From Acidobacteriota bacterium (lineage in GTDB: Bacteria; Acidobacteriota; Blastocatellia; Pyrinomonadales; Pyrinomonadaceae), in assembly GCA_003222895.1 (NCBI GenBank), contig QHXI01000065.1, positions 1 to 64,000 of the forward strand: a stretch of 64,000 nucleotides of DNA, written 5' to 3'. The notes beneath the pieces were generated by a model, which made no database searches, was not told the DNA's origin, and saw only the letters and a program-made list of their open reading frames with translations. Positions 6,286-14,693 of the stretch are shown here, piece by piece. Position numbers and translations under genes: made by a program. Positions within the stretch are counted from its first letter, which is position 1, and the number at the start of each line of letters is the position of its first letter.

Positions 6286-8925
6286 ATGAACACAGCGAGT
6301 GGTGCGAAAATGACAAAGGTGTCTCAGAACGAAATCTCCGAGTCGATCGTTTCTTTCACGCGACCGGTAACACCGCTGGGTTTGAATGCGCGTAAGGTGG
6401 TCGCCAAGCGTTACTCGCTGAAGGACGCGAAAGGAAACTTCTTGGAAGAATGGAAGGACATCGTAGCTCGCGTCGTCGCCCATGTTTCGGTTGCTGAAAC
6501 TGATCCGACTCAAGGCGATCTTTTCTATAACGCGATGACCGATATTATGTCGGCGCGTGAGTTCGTTCCGAACACGCCGTGTCTCGTCAACGCTGGCAAG
6601 CCCAACGGCCAGCTCGCAGCTTGCTTCGTCCTCGATGTGCCGGATTCGATTGCCGGCATCATGAAGACCGCGACCGACGCCGCGATCATTCATCAGACCG
6701 GCGGAGGTACCGGCTTCACTTTTGAAAAGCTCCGGCCGAGTGGTTCGATGGTCAGCTCAACGCACGGCGTGGCCAGCGGTCCAGTGTCATTCATGAACAT
6801 TTTTAACACGACGACCGATACCGTGAAGCAGGGCGGCGTGCGCCGTGGCGCGAACATGGGCATGATGCGCGTAACGCACCCGGACGTCCTGCGCTTCATT
6901 CACGCAAAGAACGATCAGCACTCGCTGACAAACTTCAATATCTCAGTCAACGTCACCGATAAGTTTCTCGAGGCCGTCGATCGCAGCGAATGGTATCAAC
7001 TGGACTTCAAAGGCGAGCTTTGGAACGAACCCGTTTTCGATCCCGTCACTGGCCGCAATTACGTTGTCTATCGCCGGCCTGACGGTTCGACCGTCACGTT
7101 CCGCGATAAAGAATCTTTCGACACGGCTGATCTGTCCGACGCTTTGATTGAAGAGCCCCCCGCGCCGGGATTCGTCTACGCTCCGGACATCTGGAACCGG
7201 ATCATCGCCAGTGCTCATAAATATGCTGAGCCGGGCATTGCCTTCATCGACGAAGTCAATCGCCACAATCACATGATGGAGTCGATGGGGCCCATCATGG
7301 CGAGTAATCCCTGCGGTGAACAGTTCCTGCACTTCGCGAACTCTTGCAACCTTGGCTCGATCGATGTGAACAAGTTTTACGATCGCGAAAATCGTCTCGA
7401 TTGGGATCGTCTCGCTGAAGTCACCCATTGGACCACGCGTTTTCTCGACAACGTGATCGACACCTGCGCCTGGCCGCTGGCGGAAATCAACGACGTCGTG
7501 AAGCGCACGCGGCCCGTTGGCCTGGGCATCATGGGCTTTGCCGATCTCTGTCTGAATCTGAAGATCTCTTACGGCTCGCCCGCCTCAATCGATTTGATGG
7601 ATGAAGTAATGGGATTCATTAGACGCGAGGCGTGGACCGAATCTCTGCGTCTCGGCGCCGAACGTGGCGTCTTTCCTGAACTCGAACCGAATCGCGAATC
7701 GTACGCCGACTTTCTCTACAACGAAATCGGCATCTCACGTGAAGTTCCGCTCACCCCGCGCAACTATGAAGTTACGACGATTGCTCCTACGGGCACGATT
7801 TCCCTGGTTGCAGAAACGTCGTCGGGTGTCGAACCCAACTTCTCATGGGCGTACGTGCGAAAGGACACTCTCGGCACGCGCACGTACGTTCACACGCTCG
7901 CCGCGCAAGCGCTGGGCCTGGATGTAGATCAGACGGATCCCGATTCGATCGATGCCGCCGCTGCTTATGTAGTTGAGCACGAGCACGAGCTGCCCGGTTA
8001 TTTTATCTCCGCGATGTCCATCAGCGCAGAGCAGCACGTGCACGTACTCGCCGCCGCGCAACGCAATGTCGATAACAGTGTGTCGAAGACCTGCAACGGC
8101 GCAGTCAACGACACCATTGAGTCAGTCGATCATCTCTATCGTCTGGCGCGACAGCTCGGTTGCAAGGCCGTGAGTTATTATCGCGACGGCTCGCGCGAGA
8201 ATCAGGTGCTGACTTCGATGAAGCAGGAACCGAAGAATGAATCATCGACTGTCATCACGACGACCACGATGATTGAATCAGTTGCGGAACCGTCGATCGA
8301 TATTTCCGAAGGTCGGACTGAATCAGAGAACGAAGCAGCGGCGCGACGCTTAGCGGAAGCTGAAGCCGAAGCGAGAAAGCAAGGCGCGATTCGTCTCGAA
8401 CGTCCGCGCGAACTCTCCGGCGCGACTTGGCGCATTCCTTTTGACGGGCAGAATCTCTATGTCACCGTCAATCATGATGGCGAGATGATTGCCGAAGTCT
8501 TTGCCACCGGTCCCATCAGCGGCGGCGTCGGCATGCTCGCTTCAAAGATGCTGCGCGGCGGATTCGACGCAGCGGAAGTTTCTTACAGCTTGAACAAAGT
8601 GACGGGCACGCACGCCGTCTGGTTCAACGAGCGTCTGCTGACCTCACCCGAACAAGCCGTCGCCGAATGCCTCATGATTACCAACCGGCGTTTGAAAGGC
8701 CACCCCGATTCGGCGCGGGCGTTGAAGTCCGCGGCCAGCACTCAGCACTCAGCACTCAGCACTCAGAATTCGGGATTAGGTTCTGCCGACTCCAGACTCC
8801 AGACTCCAGACTCCGGACTTCGCATGTCTTCCATGATTACTTCCTGTCCCGAATGTCATGGTCAGCTTGAGCATTCGAGTGGCTGCGATTTCTGTCGGGA
8901 CTGTGGGTATAGCAAGTGTAAGTAG
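6286..8925 (+). CDS. nrdJ: Class II (adenosylcobalamin-dependent) ribonucleotide reductase
   Basis: An 879-residue reductase that converts ribonucleotides to deoxyribonucleotides using a B12-derived thiyl radical. Visible signatures are [14 protein letters not shown] and [14 protein letters not shown] near residues 95-120, the [18 protein letters not shown] loop, the active-site NPCGE with Cys343 and Glu345, and the APTGTIS segment. A C-terminal zinc-finger-like tail (CPECHGQ... [12 protein letters not shown]) carries the redox cysteines. Between the core and that tail, residues about 817-845 ([10 protein letters not shown]..., LQTPDSGLR) are encoded by 7-bp tandem repeats and look like an acquired linker. 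Expression is probably controlled by the NrdR-like boxes upstream. Confidence 0.95.
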   Translation: MNTASGAKMTKVSQNEISESIVSFTRPVTPLGLNARKVVAKRYSLKDAKGNFLEEWKDIVARVVAHVSVAETDPTQGDLFYNAMTDIMSAREFVPNTPCLVNAGKPNGQLAACFVLDVPDSIAGIMKTATDAAIIHQTGGGTGFTFEKLRPSGSMVSSTHGVASGPVSFMNIFNTTTDTVKQGGVRRGANMGMMRVTHPDVLRFIHAKNDQHSLTNFNISVNVTDKFLEAVDRSEWYQLDFKGELWNEPVFDPVTGRNYVVYRRPDGSTVTFRDKESFDTADLSDALIEEPPAPGFVYAPDIWNRIIASAHKYAEPGIAFIDEVNRHNHMMESMGPIMASNPCGEQFLHFANSCNLGSIDVNKFYDRENRLDWDRLAEVTHWTTRFLDNVIDTCAWPLAEINDVVKRTRPVGLGIMGFADLCLNLKISYGSPASIDLMDEVMGFIRREAWTESLRLGAERGVFPELEPNRESYADFLYNEIGISREVPLTPRNYEVTTIAPTGTISLVAETSSGVEPNFSWAYVRKDTLGTRTYVHTLAAQALGLDVDQTDPDSIDAAAAYVVEHEHELPGYFISAMSISAEQHVHVLAAAQRNVDNSVSKTCNGAVNDTIESVDHLYRLARQLGCKAVSYYRDGSRENQVLTSMKQEPKNESSTVITTTTMIESVAEPSIDISEGRTESENEAAARRLAEAEAEARKQGAIRLERPRELSGATWRIPFDGQNLYVTVNHDGEMIAEVFATGPISGGVGMLASKMLRGGFDAAEVSYSLNKVTGTHAVWFNERLLTSPEQAVAECLMITNRRLKGHPDSARALKSAASTQHSALSTQNSGLGSADSRLQTPDSGLRMSSMITSCPECHGQLEHSSGCDFCRDCGYSKCK
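8736..8815 (+). repeat. Two 7-bp tandem repeat blocks inside nrdJ
   Basis: Four perfect copies of CAGCACT (8736-8763) are followed, after 24 bases, by three perfect and one near copy of GACTCCA (8788-8815). Both have a 7-bp period. They stay in frame and encode a Ser/Gln-rich linker between the reductase core and the cysteine tail. Confidence 0.9.
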
Positions 8926-8958
8926 TGGTAACGAGAACAAGGTAGGAAGGTAATTGAA

Positions 8959-9162
8959 ATGCCAAAGTACACAAGGAACACAGGGAAAGCATGGACGCGC
9001 AGCGATGTCTCGGAGTTAAGGGACTTGGCTAAGCACAACACGCCGACGAGAGTGATCGGTTTGAAACTCGGCCGAACTGAGAATGCGGTTTACAACAAAG
9101 CGAGCGAAAAGAACATCCCGCTAAAGCCGACGAATCAGTCCCCGTATAATAGAGCAAAATAG
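8959..9162 (+). CDS. Small Myb/SANT-like helix-turn-helix protein, 67 aa
   Basis: A basic 67-residue protein. WTRSDVSELRDLAKHNTPTR followed by VIGLKLGRTENAVYNKASEK has the helix spacing of a SANT/Myb-like DNA-binding fold, with the tryptophan at the start of helix one and a conserved RTENAV recognition helix. AGGAAGG lies at a good distance before the ATG. It lies 33 bases after nrdJ on the same strand. Small proteins of this kind are widespread and uncharacterised. Confidence 0.7.
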   Translation: MPKYTRNTGKAWTRSDVSELRDLAKHNTPTRVIGLKLGRTENAVYNKASEKNIPLKPTNQSPYNRAK

Positions 9163-9257
9163 TTCATTCGTTTAGTCAGCGCTCAATTGAAACCTTTCGA
9201 GAACGGCAGAACGTTCTACGTGTCTTTTGTAATTTCATTCCACCAGCGATTTTCTTA

Positions 9258-9286
9258 TTGACACAGTCAGTTTATTTCGTTAGATT
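9258..9286 (+). promoter_or_regulatory. Sigma-70-type promoter of the AIPR gene
   Basis: TTGACA (9258-9263) and TAGATT (9281-9286) are 17 bases apart in the 344-base gap after the small HTH gene. The resulting leader before the start at 9507 is about 215 nt; nothing else is recognised in the gap. Confidence 0.6.
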
Positions 9287-9506
9287 TTGCGCGTCGCACT
9301 CGGCGGAAGCCAGATGCTAGAAGGCGAAGAATCGAAAGATCTTCGCGGAACATAATTGAGTTCATCCTTCCTAGTTACTACCTGATTCTCCGTCAAGCCG
9401 ACAAATCACGGGACCTTCATGATTGAAGGACCCATTATCTTTAACCGCTGCTCGCATTGCGACAGCACGAGTTTCCATCGCTTCGGCGAGGAATAGGAGA
9501 AAAAAG

Positions 9507-10781
9507 ATGATGAACATAGAGACACTAAAACACGCGACAGATTGGTTTCGCGTCAACTCTCTCAAGAAACTAGACGATCCCAGCGAGAAAATCGATCGCC
9601 GGGAGTTGGTCGTTTCGCTCGATCAATATCCGATAGACTTCGGCCTCGGACCTAACCCCCGGAGGCCTGATCCAAAATCCCGCGTTGCAAAAGAGATTCG
9701 CCGGTCACTTGAGGAAGATGGAGAAGACTTCCATTTACTCAATAGAGGGATCACTGTCTTGGCAAAGGGACTGGACTACGACACTAAGAGCGAGCGGGTA
9801 AGACTGCGTCTTCATGAGTCTGAGGAAGAAGAAGACTATTATGGGATTCTTGACGGCGGCAACACGAATGAAAAGATAAATGATTGGAGACGTGACCTAG
9901 CTGCGGAAGGCGCTATCGACGAACTTAAGAAGCGCTTTGTGAATATGCAAGTGCTCGTCCCGCGTACCAATGTAATGACAAGCGAGGTTGAGGAACTGTT
10001 AAATGACATTAAAGAAGCGCGAAACAACAGTGTTCAGGTTAAGCAGAAGTCACTGGCTGATGCTCGTCACCATTTCGATCTGCTTAAGAATGTCTTGGCT
10101 GGCCGACCTTACTTCGATGAAATCTCCTGGCGTGAAGGTGAGAAGGGAGCCATCGATGTTCTTCAGATCATTATGTTATTGATGATCTTCTATCCACCAT
10201 TTGCTAACGAGGCTCCTGACAAAGAACCGAACGGAGCCTATGGCCGGAAAGAAAAATGCCTTGATTCGTTTCTCGGATTTTCTGAAAAACGCGGAGAGGA
10301 ATTGGAAAGATGGATAGCTATCGTGCCGGACCTTCTAAGTTTGTTTGATGAGATGCAATTAACCTTCCCGAGTTTCCTCGGAGGACGATTCGGGAAAATT
10401 GCCGAGGTTCGAATCGTAGACGAACGAATGTATGAGAAGGGTAGCAAGAAGTACCGCAAAACGCCGAGTAAGACACAGTACCTCTTTCGGGATATGAAAT
10501 ATGAATATCCCACGGCTTGGCTATACCCGATTTTTGCGGCGATGAGGGTGATCGTTGGTCCTAATGCTGACGGGACTGCAGTCACTTGGAAGAAGGACCC
10601 GATCGAATTCTGGCGAGATTGCGGGCAAGAAATTTGCGCTCGCTACAGTCCCCACTTGAGGGACGCAGGATATGCGCCGAAGAAAATTGCGACGAGTTCG
10701 ATCACTTACTCGGCGATGAAAGCGGCGGTCAGTGATTTATACAAGGACTCGGTCTTAGCTGCCGCCGGAATCTCAGTTTGA
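9507..10781 (+). CDS. AIPR-family (abortive infection) protein
   Basis: The AGGAG site places the start at the ATGATG at 9507, giving 424 residues. The segment YYGILDGGNTNEKINDWRRD matches the DGG-(Q/N)-T motif characteristic of AIPR proteins, and the following VNMQVLVPRT, NDIKEARNNSVQVKQKSLAD and FDLLKNVLAG segments also fit that family. AIPR proteins are linked to abortive phage infection; the biochemical activity of this one is not known. It stands alone, with its own promoter and a 14-bp hairpin after it, next to a toxin-antitoxin pair, which fits an accessory defence gene. Confidence 0.75.
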   Translation: MMNIETLKHATDWFRVNSLKKLDDPSEKIDRRELVVSLDQYPIDFGLGPNPRRPDPKSRVAKEIRRSLEEDGEDFHLLNRGITVLAKGLDYDTKSERVRLRLHESEEEEDYYGILDGGNTNEKINDWRRDLAAEGAIDELKKRFVNMQVLVPRTNVMTSEVEELLNDIKEARNNSVQVKQKSLADARHHFDLLKNVLAGRPYFDEISWREGEKGAIDVLQIIMLLMIFYPPFANEAPDKEPNGAYGRKEKCLDSFLGFSEKRGEELERWIAIVPDLLSLFDEMQLTFPSFLGGRFGKIAEVRIVDERMYEKGSKKYRKTPSKTQYLFRDMKYEYPTAWLYPIFAAMRVIVGPNADGTAVTWKKDPIEFWRDCGQEICARYSPHLRDAGYAPKKIATSSITYSAMKAAVSDLYKDSVLAAAGISV

Positions 10782-10803
10782 GTTGGCCTACCGGAACTTG
10801 AAA

Positions 10804-10833
10804 AGCCCGCCGGGGAATGTTCTCCGGCGGGCT
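10804..10833 (+). terminator. Hairpin downstream of the AIPR gene
   Basis: AGCCCGCCGG and CCGGCGGGCT form a perfect 10-bp stem, extendable by further pairs toward the centre. There is no T tract, so it is either a weak terminator or part of the adjacent palindromic repeat. Confidence 0.5.
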
Positions 10834-10844
10834 AATTCTCTCTC

Positions 10845-10935
10845 GCCCGCTAAAGCGGGCTCTTGGTTTCTGAAACGTAATCGTTAACCCAGGCTTGAAA
10901 GCCTGGGCTATTTTCATTCGTCCGCTGACGCGGAC
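10845..10935. repeat. Three-palindrome repeat, copy A
   Basis: Three perfect short palindromes in fixed order: GCCCGCTAAAGCGGGC (10845-10860), CCCAGGCTTGAAAGCCTGGG (10888-10907) and GTCCGCTGACGCGGAC (10920-10935). The same order and similar spacing recur at 11568 and 13995. This is a REP/BIME-like dispersed element. Confidence 0.85.
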
Positions 10936-10980
10936 GACAAGTGATTGCAGCGATTAGTGTGTGGTGCTATAAAGAACTCA

Positions 10981-11214
10981 ATGGCTACCAATCCAAAGTC
11001 CATCGAAGGCATCTACAAGCACGGCAAGGTTGAGTTGCTAGAAACTCCCGATGTTGACGAGGCGCGGGTGATCGTCACGTTCGTTCCTGAAGGCTCGGTT
11101 GATTTGGCTGCACGGGGAATCGACGAAGCTGCCGCCGTGAATTTGCGCGTGCGTTTAGCGACGTTTGCGGAAGATTGGGAGCGACCGGAAATGGGAGCAT
11201 ACGATGCCCTATAA
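10981..11214 (+). CDS. Antitoxin-like partner of the MazF/PemK gene
   Basis: A 77-residue acidic protein. The N-terminus IEGIYKHGKVELLETPDVDE resembles the AbrB-like/AF2212-type strand pattern of small antitoxins (x-G-x-Y-x-x-G-x-V-E-L-L). The C-terminal WERPEMGAYDAL would be the toxin-binding tail. The last 11 bases overlap the start of the toxin gene, the usual translational coupling of type II modules. The ATG at 10981 is chosen because the domain begins there; the ribosome-binding site is weak. Confidence 0.7.
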   Translation: MATNPKSIEGIYKHGKVELLETPDVDEARVIVTFVPEGSVDLAARGIDEAAAVNLRVRLATFAEDWERPEMGAYDAL

Positions 11215-11551
11215 GCGCGGCGATGTAATGCTCGTGCTTTTTCCTGATTCAAACCTTCGCACCGCCAAACGCCGTCCTGCTCTCATTGTTCAATCAGACA
11301 ATCTCGCAACCGGATTACCTCAGACAATCATCGCTATGATCACGAGCAACCTGACGCGCGCCGGTCATCCGAGTCGTGTCACGCTTTTGCTGAATTCACC
11401 CGACGGTAAACAGGCCGGCATTCTTATGGATTCAGTTGTGATGACGGATAACCTTGCGACCGTTCGTGAGAGTGAAATTGATCGAAGGCTCGGGACGATC
11501 AGTGATATGAGCGCCGTCAATCGGGCGCTACGGAACACACTCGGCATCTGA
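11204..11551 (+). CDS. MazF/PemK-family endoribonuclease toxin
   Basis: A 115-residue protein with the fold signature of PemK/MazF: YKRGDVMLVLFPDS at the N-terminus, RRPALIVQSD, the central AMITSNLTRAGHPSRVTL, and DSVVMTDNLATV near the catalytic region. These toxins cut mRNA when released from the antitoxin. The ATG at 11204 lies within the end of the antitoxin gene. Repeat copies lie immediately before and after the pair, suggesting it was acquired into a repeat-rich site. Confidence 0.85.
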   Translation: MPYKRGDVMLVLFPDSNLRTAKRRPALIVQSDNLATGLPQTIIAMITSNLTRAGHPSRVTLLLNSPDGKQAGILMDSVVMTDNLATVRESEIDRRLGTISDMSAVNRALRNTLGI

Positions 11552-11567
11552 ACGCAAGAAGTCTCTC

Positions 11568-11656
11568 GCCCGCTAAAGCGGGCTCTCGATCTTATTATTA
11601 ATCATGATCCCAGGCTTGAGAGCCTGGGCTATTTTCAATCGTCCGCTGACGCGGAC
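11568..11656. repeat. Three-palindrome repeat, copy B
   Basis: GCCCGCTAAAGCGGGC (11568-11583), CCCAGGCTTGAGAGCCTGGG (11609-11628) and GTCCGCTGACGCGGAC (11641-11656), in the same order as copies A and C. The middle palindrome differs by one base. Confidence 0.85.
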
Positions 11657-12238
11657 GATCATGCCGCTCCTCGAACATTTAGAGTGCACCGGCAGAGCGA
11701 AGCGGCGACGGCGCTTTGGATCATCACCGCAATCGGTCCTGCTGCACCGCTGACGCGGACGAGGAGCTCGACAACCGCCGAAGGCGCGGAATGCGAAAGC
11801 CTGGGGCAACGCCCCAGGTAGATCGTTGGTCGATTGATGAAGCTCTGAAGGAGCGAAATAGATCCACTCATTGAATGTAATGCGGATCATTTCGCCGCGT
11901 TGCGGCTTGGACGGAAATAAATCGCCGGGTCCTGGGCCGTTGGCCCAGGGCGGGGTCCCCAGCCGAGCATCTCGGCTGGGGTGCGAGACTATTACATTGC
12001 GCGCCTTTGGCGGTGGGCTCGACGCCCTCCCGCACGATCGGGCCTACTGCGCCGTGCGTTCGACGTCAGGGGATGCTAATCCACATCCACCGCATAACTA
12101 ACCATCCACAATTCAACTTGATTAAGCTGTGGACACCAGTGCTCTTTACTGTTTCATCCAGCGGCGGTTGCTCGCCGAGTCGGGCGCGTCAACTACGAGC
12201 TTTACAAGATTATCGCGGATCAAGATTCTTTGGATCTT
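11657..12238. repeat. Intergenic block of assorted palindromes
   Basis: No convincing gene lies between the MazF toxin and the membrane protein at 12479. The stretch is packed with short palindromes: CTGGGGCAACGCCCCAG (about 11801-11817), GGGCCGTTGGCCC (about 11935-11947), arms CCCCAGCCGA and TCGGCTGGGG around 11957-11981, and a fragment of the third REP palindrome (about 11749-11760). Open frames here are short and composed of repeat sequence. It looks like a landing site for REP-like elements. Confidence 0.6.
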
Positions 12239-12330
12239 CCCTCTCCCGCTGGGAGAGGGAATCGAAGGGTGAGGGTCTGGTGCGCGCTGTAAGCCCTCAC
12301 CCCAACCCTCTCCCAACGGGAGAGGGAGAA
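12239..12330. repeat. CCCTCTCCC-type palindromic element, copy 1
   Basis: A compound palindrome: CCCTCTCCCGCTGGGAGAGG at the left, GGGTGAGGG and CCCTCACCC in the centre, and CCCTCTCCCAACGGGAGAGG at the right. A second copy is at 27629. Elements of this appearance are dispersed between genes in many bacteria. Confidence 0.8.
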
Positions 12331-12478
12331 CGCGAACTAACCGCCTGCCACCAACGTATCTCACCCAAAGGCGCAACGTCGCAGCGTGTCGCAAACTGCG
12401 ACAGATCGATCGAATAATGTCAGCAGATCAAATGCCTCACTGAGAGGCGCACCCAAAATCTGACAAAGGACAGATCAA

Positions 12479-12871
12479 ATGAAACCCAACCAAATGTTGA
12501 CCATCACCTCTCTACTTTTGATCGCTCTAGCCATCGCTCACCTGGCGCAGGACGTTGCCTATGGGTACGAGCCGGGGAACATTAATAATCTCCTGGTGGT
12601 GCCCATCGCCGTCGTATGGCTGTACGGAACGCTGATGCTCGCCGGACGTCGGACGGGGTACATTATCACCCTGCTCTTCTCGCTGTTTTCGTTGGTCGTT
12701 CCGCTCGTCCACGCGCAAGGGAAAGGTTTTGGCGTTGCGAGCCGTATGGCGCACACCACCGGACACTTCTTCTTCGTCTATTCTCTCCTCTTGATCGGCA
12801 TCCTGGGGGTCTTCTCCGCCATCCTGTGCGTGCGTGGATTGTGGAGTCTGCCATGGCGGCGGCGAGGCTAG
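12479..12871 (+). CDS. Four-helix integral membrane protein, 130 aa
   Basis: A 130-residue hydrophobic protein with four predicted membrane helices (about 7-25, 38-56, 60-80 and 95-118). No conserved family motif is recognised. HLAQDVAYGYEPGNINNL after helix one faces outside or inside and carries the only charged cluster. The stop codon lies within a short 7-bp repeat (12868-12888). Function unknown. Confidence 0.65.
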   Translation: MKPNQMLTITSLLLIALAIAHLAQDVAYGYEPGNINNLLVVPIAVVWLYGTLMLAGRRTGYIITLLFSLFSLVVPLVHAQGKGFGVASRMAHTTGHFFFVYSLLLIGILGVFSAILCVRGLWSLPWRRRG

Positions 12872-13080
12872 AGACTAGAGGTTAGAAGGAAAGGACGCGG
12901 CCTCCTTCTGGTTGGCTTTTAAGACGTGCCGAGCGCGTCGGGTGCGGCGCGGCGGAATCCTCTACGAGTTGCCAGATTTTTCTCACTTCTGCGACAGGAT
13001 CGGCATTTTCCTAAGAAATCTGCAAATCAGCACCCTGCGCGCTGTCTCTGATAACCTGCGAGTCGGGTGGGAATGCAGCC

Positions 13081-13416
13081 GAAGAACCTTCGTCGTGAAC
13101 TGAAGAATCTTCGTCCAGAGCTGACAAACCCTCGTCGGAAGCTGACGAAACCTCGTCGAGAGCTGACAAACCCTCGTCGGAAGCTGACGAAACCTCGTCG
13201 GAAGCTGACGAACCTTCGTCCAGAGCTGACGAAACCTCGTCGAGAGCTGACAAAACCTCGTCGGAAGCTGACGAAACCTCGTCGAGAGCTGACGAAACCT
13301 CGTCGAGATCTGACGAAACCTCGTCGGAAGCTGACGAAACCTCGTCGAGAGCTGACGAAACCTCGTCGGAAGCTGACAAACCCTCGTCCTACGCCAATGA
13401 AGCCTCGTCCAGCGCG
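13081..13416. repeat. 21-bp minisatellite, sixteen units
   Basis: Sixteen consecutive 21-bp units with consensus GACGAAACCTCGTCGAGAGCT and a few variant positions; GACAAACCC, TCGTCGGAAG and TCGTCCAGAG variants alternate. Because 21 is divisible by three and most frames contain no stop, heptapeptide repeats are open on both strands: TKPRREL forward, and ALDEVSS and LSTRFRQ in reverse. No frame has a good start, signal peptide or a flanking conserved domain, so coding is uncertain. The surrounding gap, 12872-13552, holds nothing else recognisable. Confidence 0.9.
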
Positions 13417-13552
13417 GTGTCAGGTAAAGAAACAATCAATGGATATCAAATAATCTGCTAACGACAATAGTTCCACCTAAATATTGTTTCGCTTACGGGA
13501 TCGATGATATAAGCCGGTTCGCTAACCGTCGGACCACATCTGGAGCTGAGAC

Positions 13553-13978
13553 TTGAAGCCGTCTTTATTCTATCGAATCGCTGCTGTCCTGATACTGCTT
13601 TTTGATGTCGGACATACACTAGGCTTTCGCCAGTCCGATCCCACGTGGGGCGCGGACACGATGCTTGCCTCGATGCGATCAATTCACTTTAACGTGCAGG
13701 GGTTTAACCGGACTTATTGGGACCTCTTTGTGGGGGCTGGATTTAATGTCTCAGTCTTTCTTCTATTCGCGGCGGTCGTAGCGTGGCAACTCGGTGGTCT
13801 TCCGGCAGAGACTCTAACGCGCCTGCGCGGCATTGCGTGGGCGCTCGCCCTTTGCTTTGTCGCCCTGACCGTTTTGAGCTGGAGATTCTTCTTTATTCTT
13901 CCGATCGTTTTCTCAATCGTTATTGCCGTCTGCTTGATCGTTGCCGCATGGCTTTCAGCGAAGCCACGGCAGCCTTAG
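13553..13978 (+). CDS. Four-helix integral membrane protein, 141 aa
   Basis: The start is the TTG at 13553 with GGAG seven bases ahead. The protein has four membrane helices (about 7-20, 60-80, 93-110 and 112-135). Between the first two is a conserved-looking soluble loop, DVGHTLGFRQSDPTWG, then SIHFNVQGFNRTYWD. Small membrane proteins with this HTLGFR pattern are widespread but have no known role. A copy of the three-palindrome repeat follows at once. Confidence 0.7.
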   Translation: MKPSLFYRIAAVLILLFDVGHTLGFRQSDPTWGADTMLASMRSIHFNVQGFNRTYWDLFVGAGFNVSVFLLFAAVVAWQLGGLPAETLTRLRGIAWALALCFVALTVLSWRFFFILPIVFSIVIAVCLIVAAWLSAKPRQP

Positions 13979-13994
13979 TCAAAGAGAATCTGTC

Positions 13995-14083
13995 GCCCGC
14001 TAAAGCGGGCTCTCGTTCTTATTATTAATCGTGATCCCAGGCTTGAAAGCCTGGGCTATTCTCATTTGTCCGCTGACGCGGAC
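13995..14083. repeat. Three-palindrome repeat, copy C
   Basis: GCCCGCTAAAGCGGGC (13995-14010), CCCAGGCTTGAAAGCCTGGG (14036-14055) and GTCCGCTGACGCGGAC (14068-14083). The connecting bases TTATTATTAATC are shared with copy B, showing that the whole unit of about 90 bp, and not just the palindromes, is repeated. Confidence 0.85.
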
Positions 14084-14118
14084 AATCGCACATTGCCCTC
14101 GCAAAATATATCTCGTCG

Positions 14119-14147
14119 TTGACATATAGCGCCCACTAGGGTACGGT
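14119..14147 (+). promoter_or_regulatory. Promoter of the RRM protein gene
   Basis: TTGACA (14119-14124) is followed after 17 bases by TACGGT (14142-14147). The -10 is imperfect. It would give a leader of about 180 nt ahead of the RRM gene. Confidence 0.45.
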
Positions 14148-14333
14148 CTGTATGAACAAAGTCGAGCTTACTCTGCTCTCAGCTTCTCTGGTCACTTTTC
14201 CAGACCAACTGAATTCCACAGCTCAAACCCAGTTAGAATGCCAAGGCTTCTCTCTGTTGGATCGCGAAACCTTGGAGAATTGGGAAGCTTTGGCAGCTTC
14301 TGTTGGTCCCAAAGGGGAAAAGGTAAATTACAA
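14148..14333 (+). other. Leader of the RRM gene with an overlapping upstream frame
   Basis: A 63-codon frame (14152-14343, beginning [14 protein letters not shown]) fills the leader and overlaps the RRM start by ten bases. Its ATG falls at or before the predicted transcription start, so it may not be translated. A TCTGG/CCAGA hairpin is present. Long structured leaders are common for cold-induced RNA-binding protein genes; control here is inference. Confidence 0.3.
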
Positions 14334-14627
14334 ATGTCTATGAAACTTTATGTTGGAAATCTCTCGTTCGACACCACGAGTGGCGATTTGCAGACTCTGT
14401 TCGCGCAAGTGGGCACAGTCGAAAGCGTCTCGTTGATTGAAGATCGCGAAACCGGTCGCTCACGCGGCTTCGGTTTTGTTGAGATGCAAACCAAAGAAGA
14501 AGGCGCGGCGGCCGTCGCCCAGTTTAACGGCAAGGAAGTCGGCGGACGTGCGCTGAAAGTTAATGAAGCCAAGCCCCGCGAAAATCGCGGTGGCGGTGGT
14601 GGTTTCGGCGGCGGGTCGCGCTATTAA
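14334..14627 (+). CDS. RRM-type RNA-binding protein, glycine-rich tail
   Basis: A 97-residue protein with one RNA-recognition motif. RNP2 is KLYVGNLSF at the N-terminus and RNP1 is [10 protein letters not shown] near residues 41-50, both carrying the aromatic residues that stack on RNA. The C-terminus (about 80-97) is glycine-rich. This is the same architecture as the cold-inducible Rbp proteins of cyanobacteria. The start is the ATG at 14334, immediately before the RRM. A strong terminator follows. Confidence 0.92.
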   Translation: MSMKLYVGNLSFDTTSGDLQTLFAQVGTVESVSLIEDRETGRSRGFGFVEMQTKEEGAAAVAQFNGKEVGGRALKVNEAKPRENRGGGGGFGGGSRY

Positions 14628-14651
14628 TTAGCGCTCAACGCTTCTCACCAA

Positions 14652-14686
14652 AGCCTTCGGCGAATTTATTCGTCGGGGGCTTTTTT
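14652..14686 (+). terminator. Intrinsic terminator after the RRM gene
   Basis: A stem of up to 14 pairs (left arm from AGCCTTCGGCGAAT, right arm ATTCGTCGGGGGCT, three G-U pairs) followed by six T. Confidence 0.85.
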
Positions 14687-14693
14687 GATCGGA

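Noticed and set aside
13081-13416. CRISPR array
   Set aside because: Units are contiguous 21-bp repeats without spacers, and no cas gene is present.
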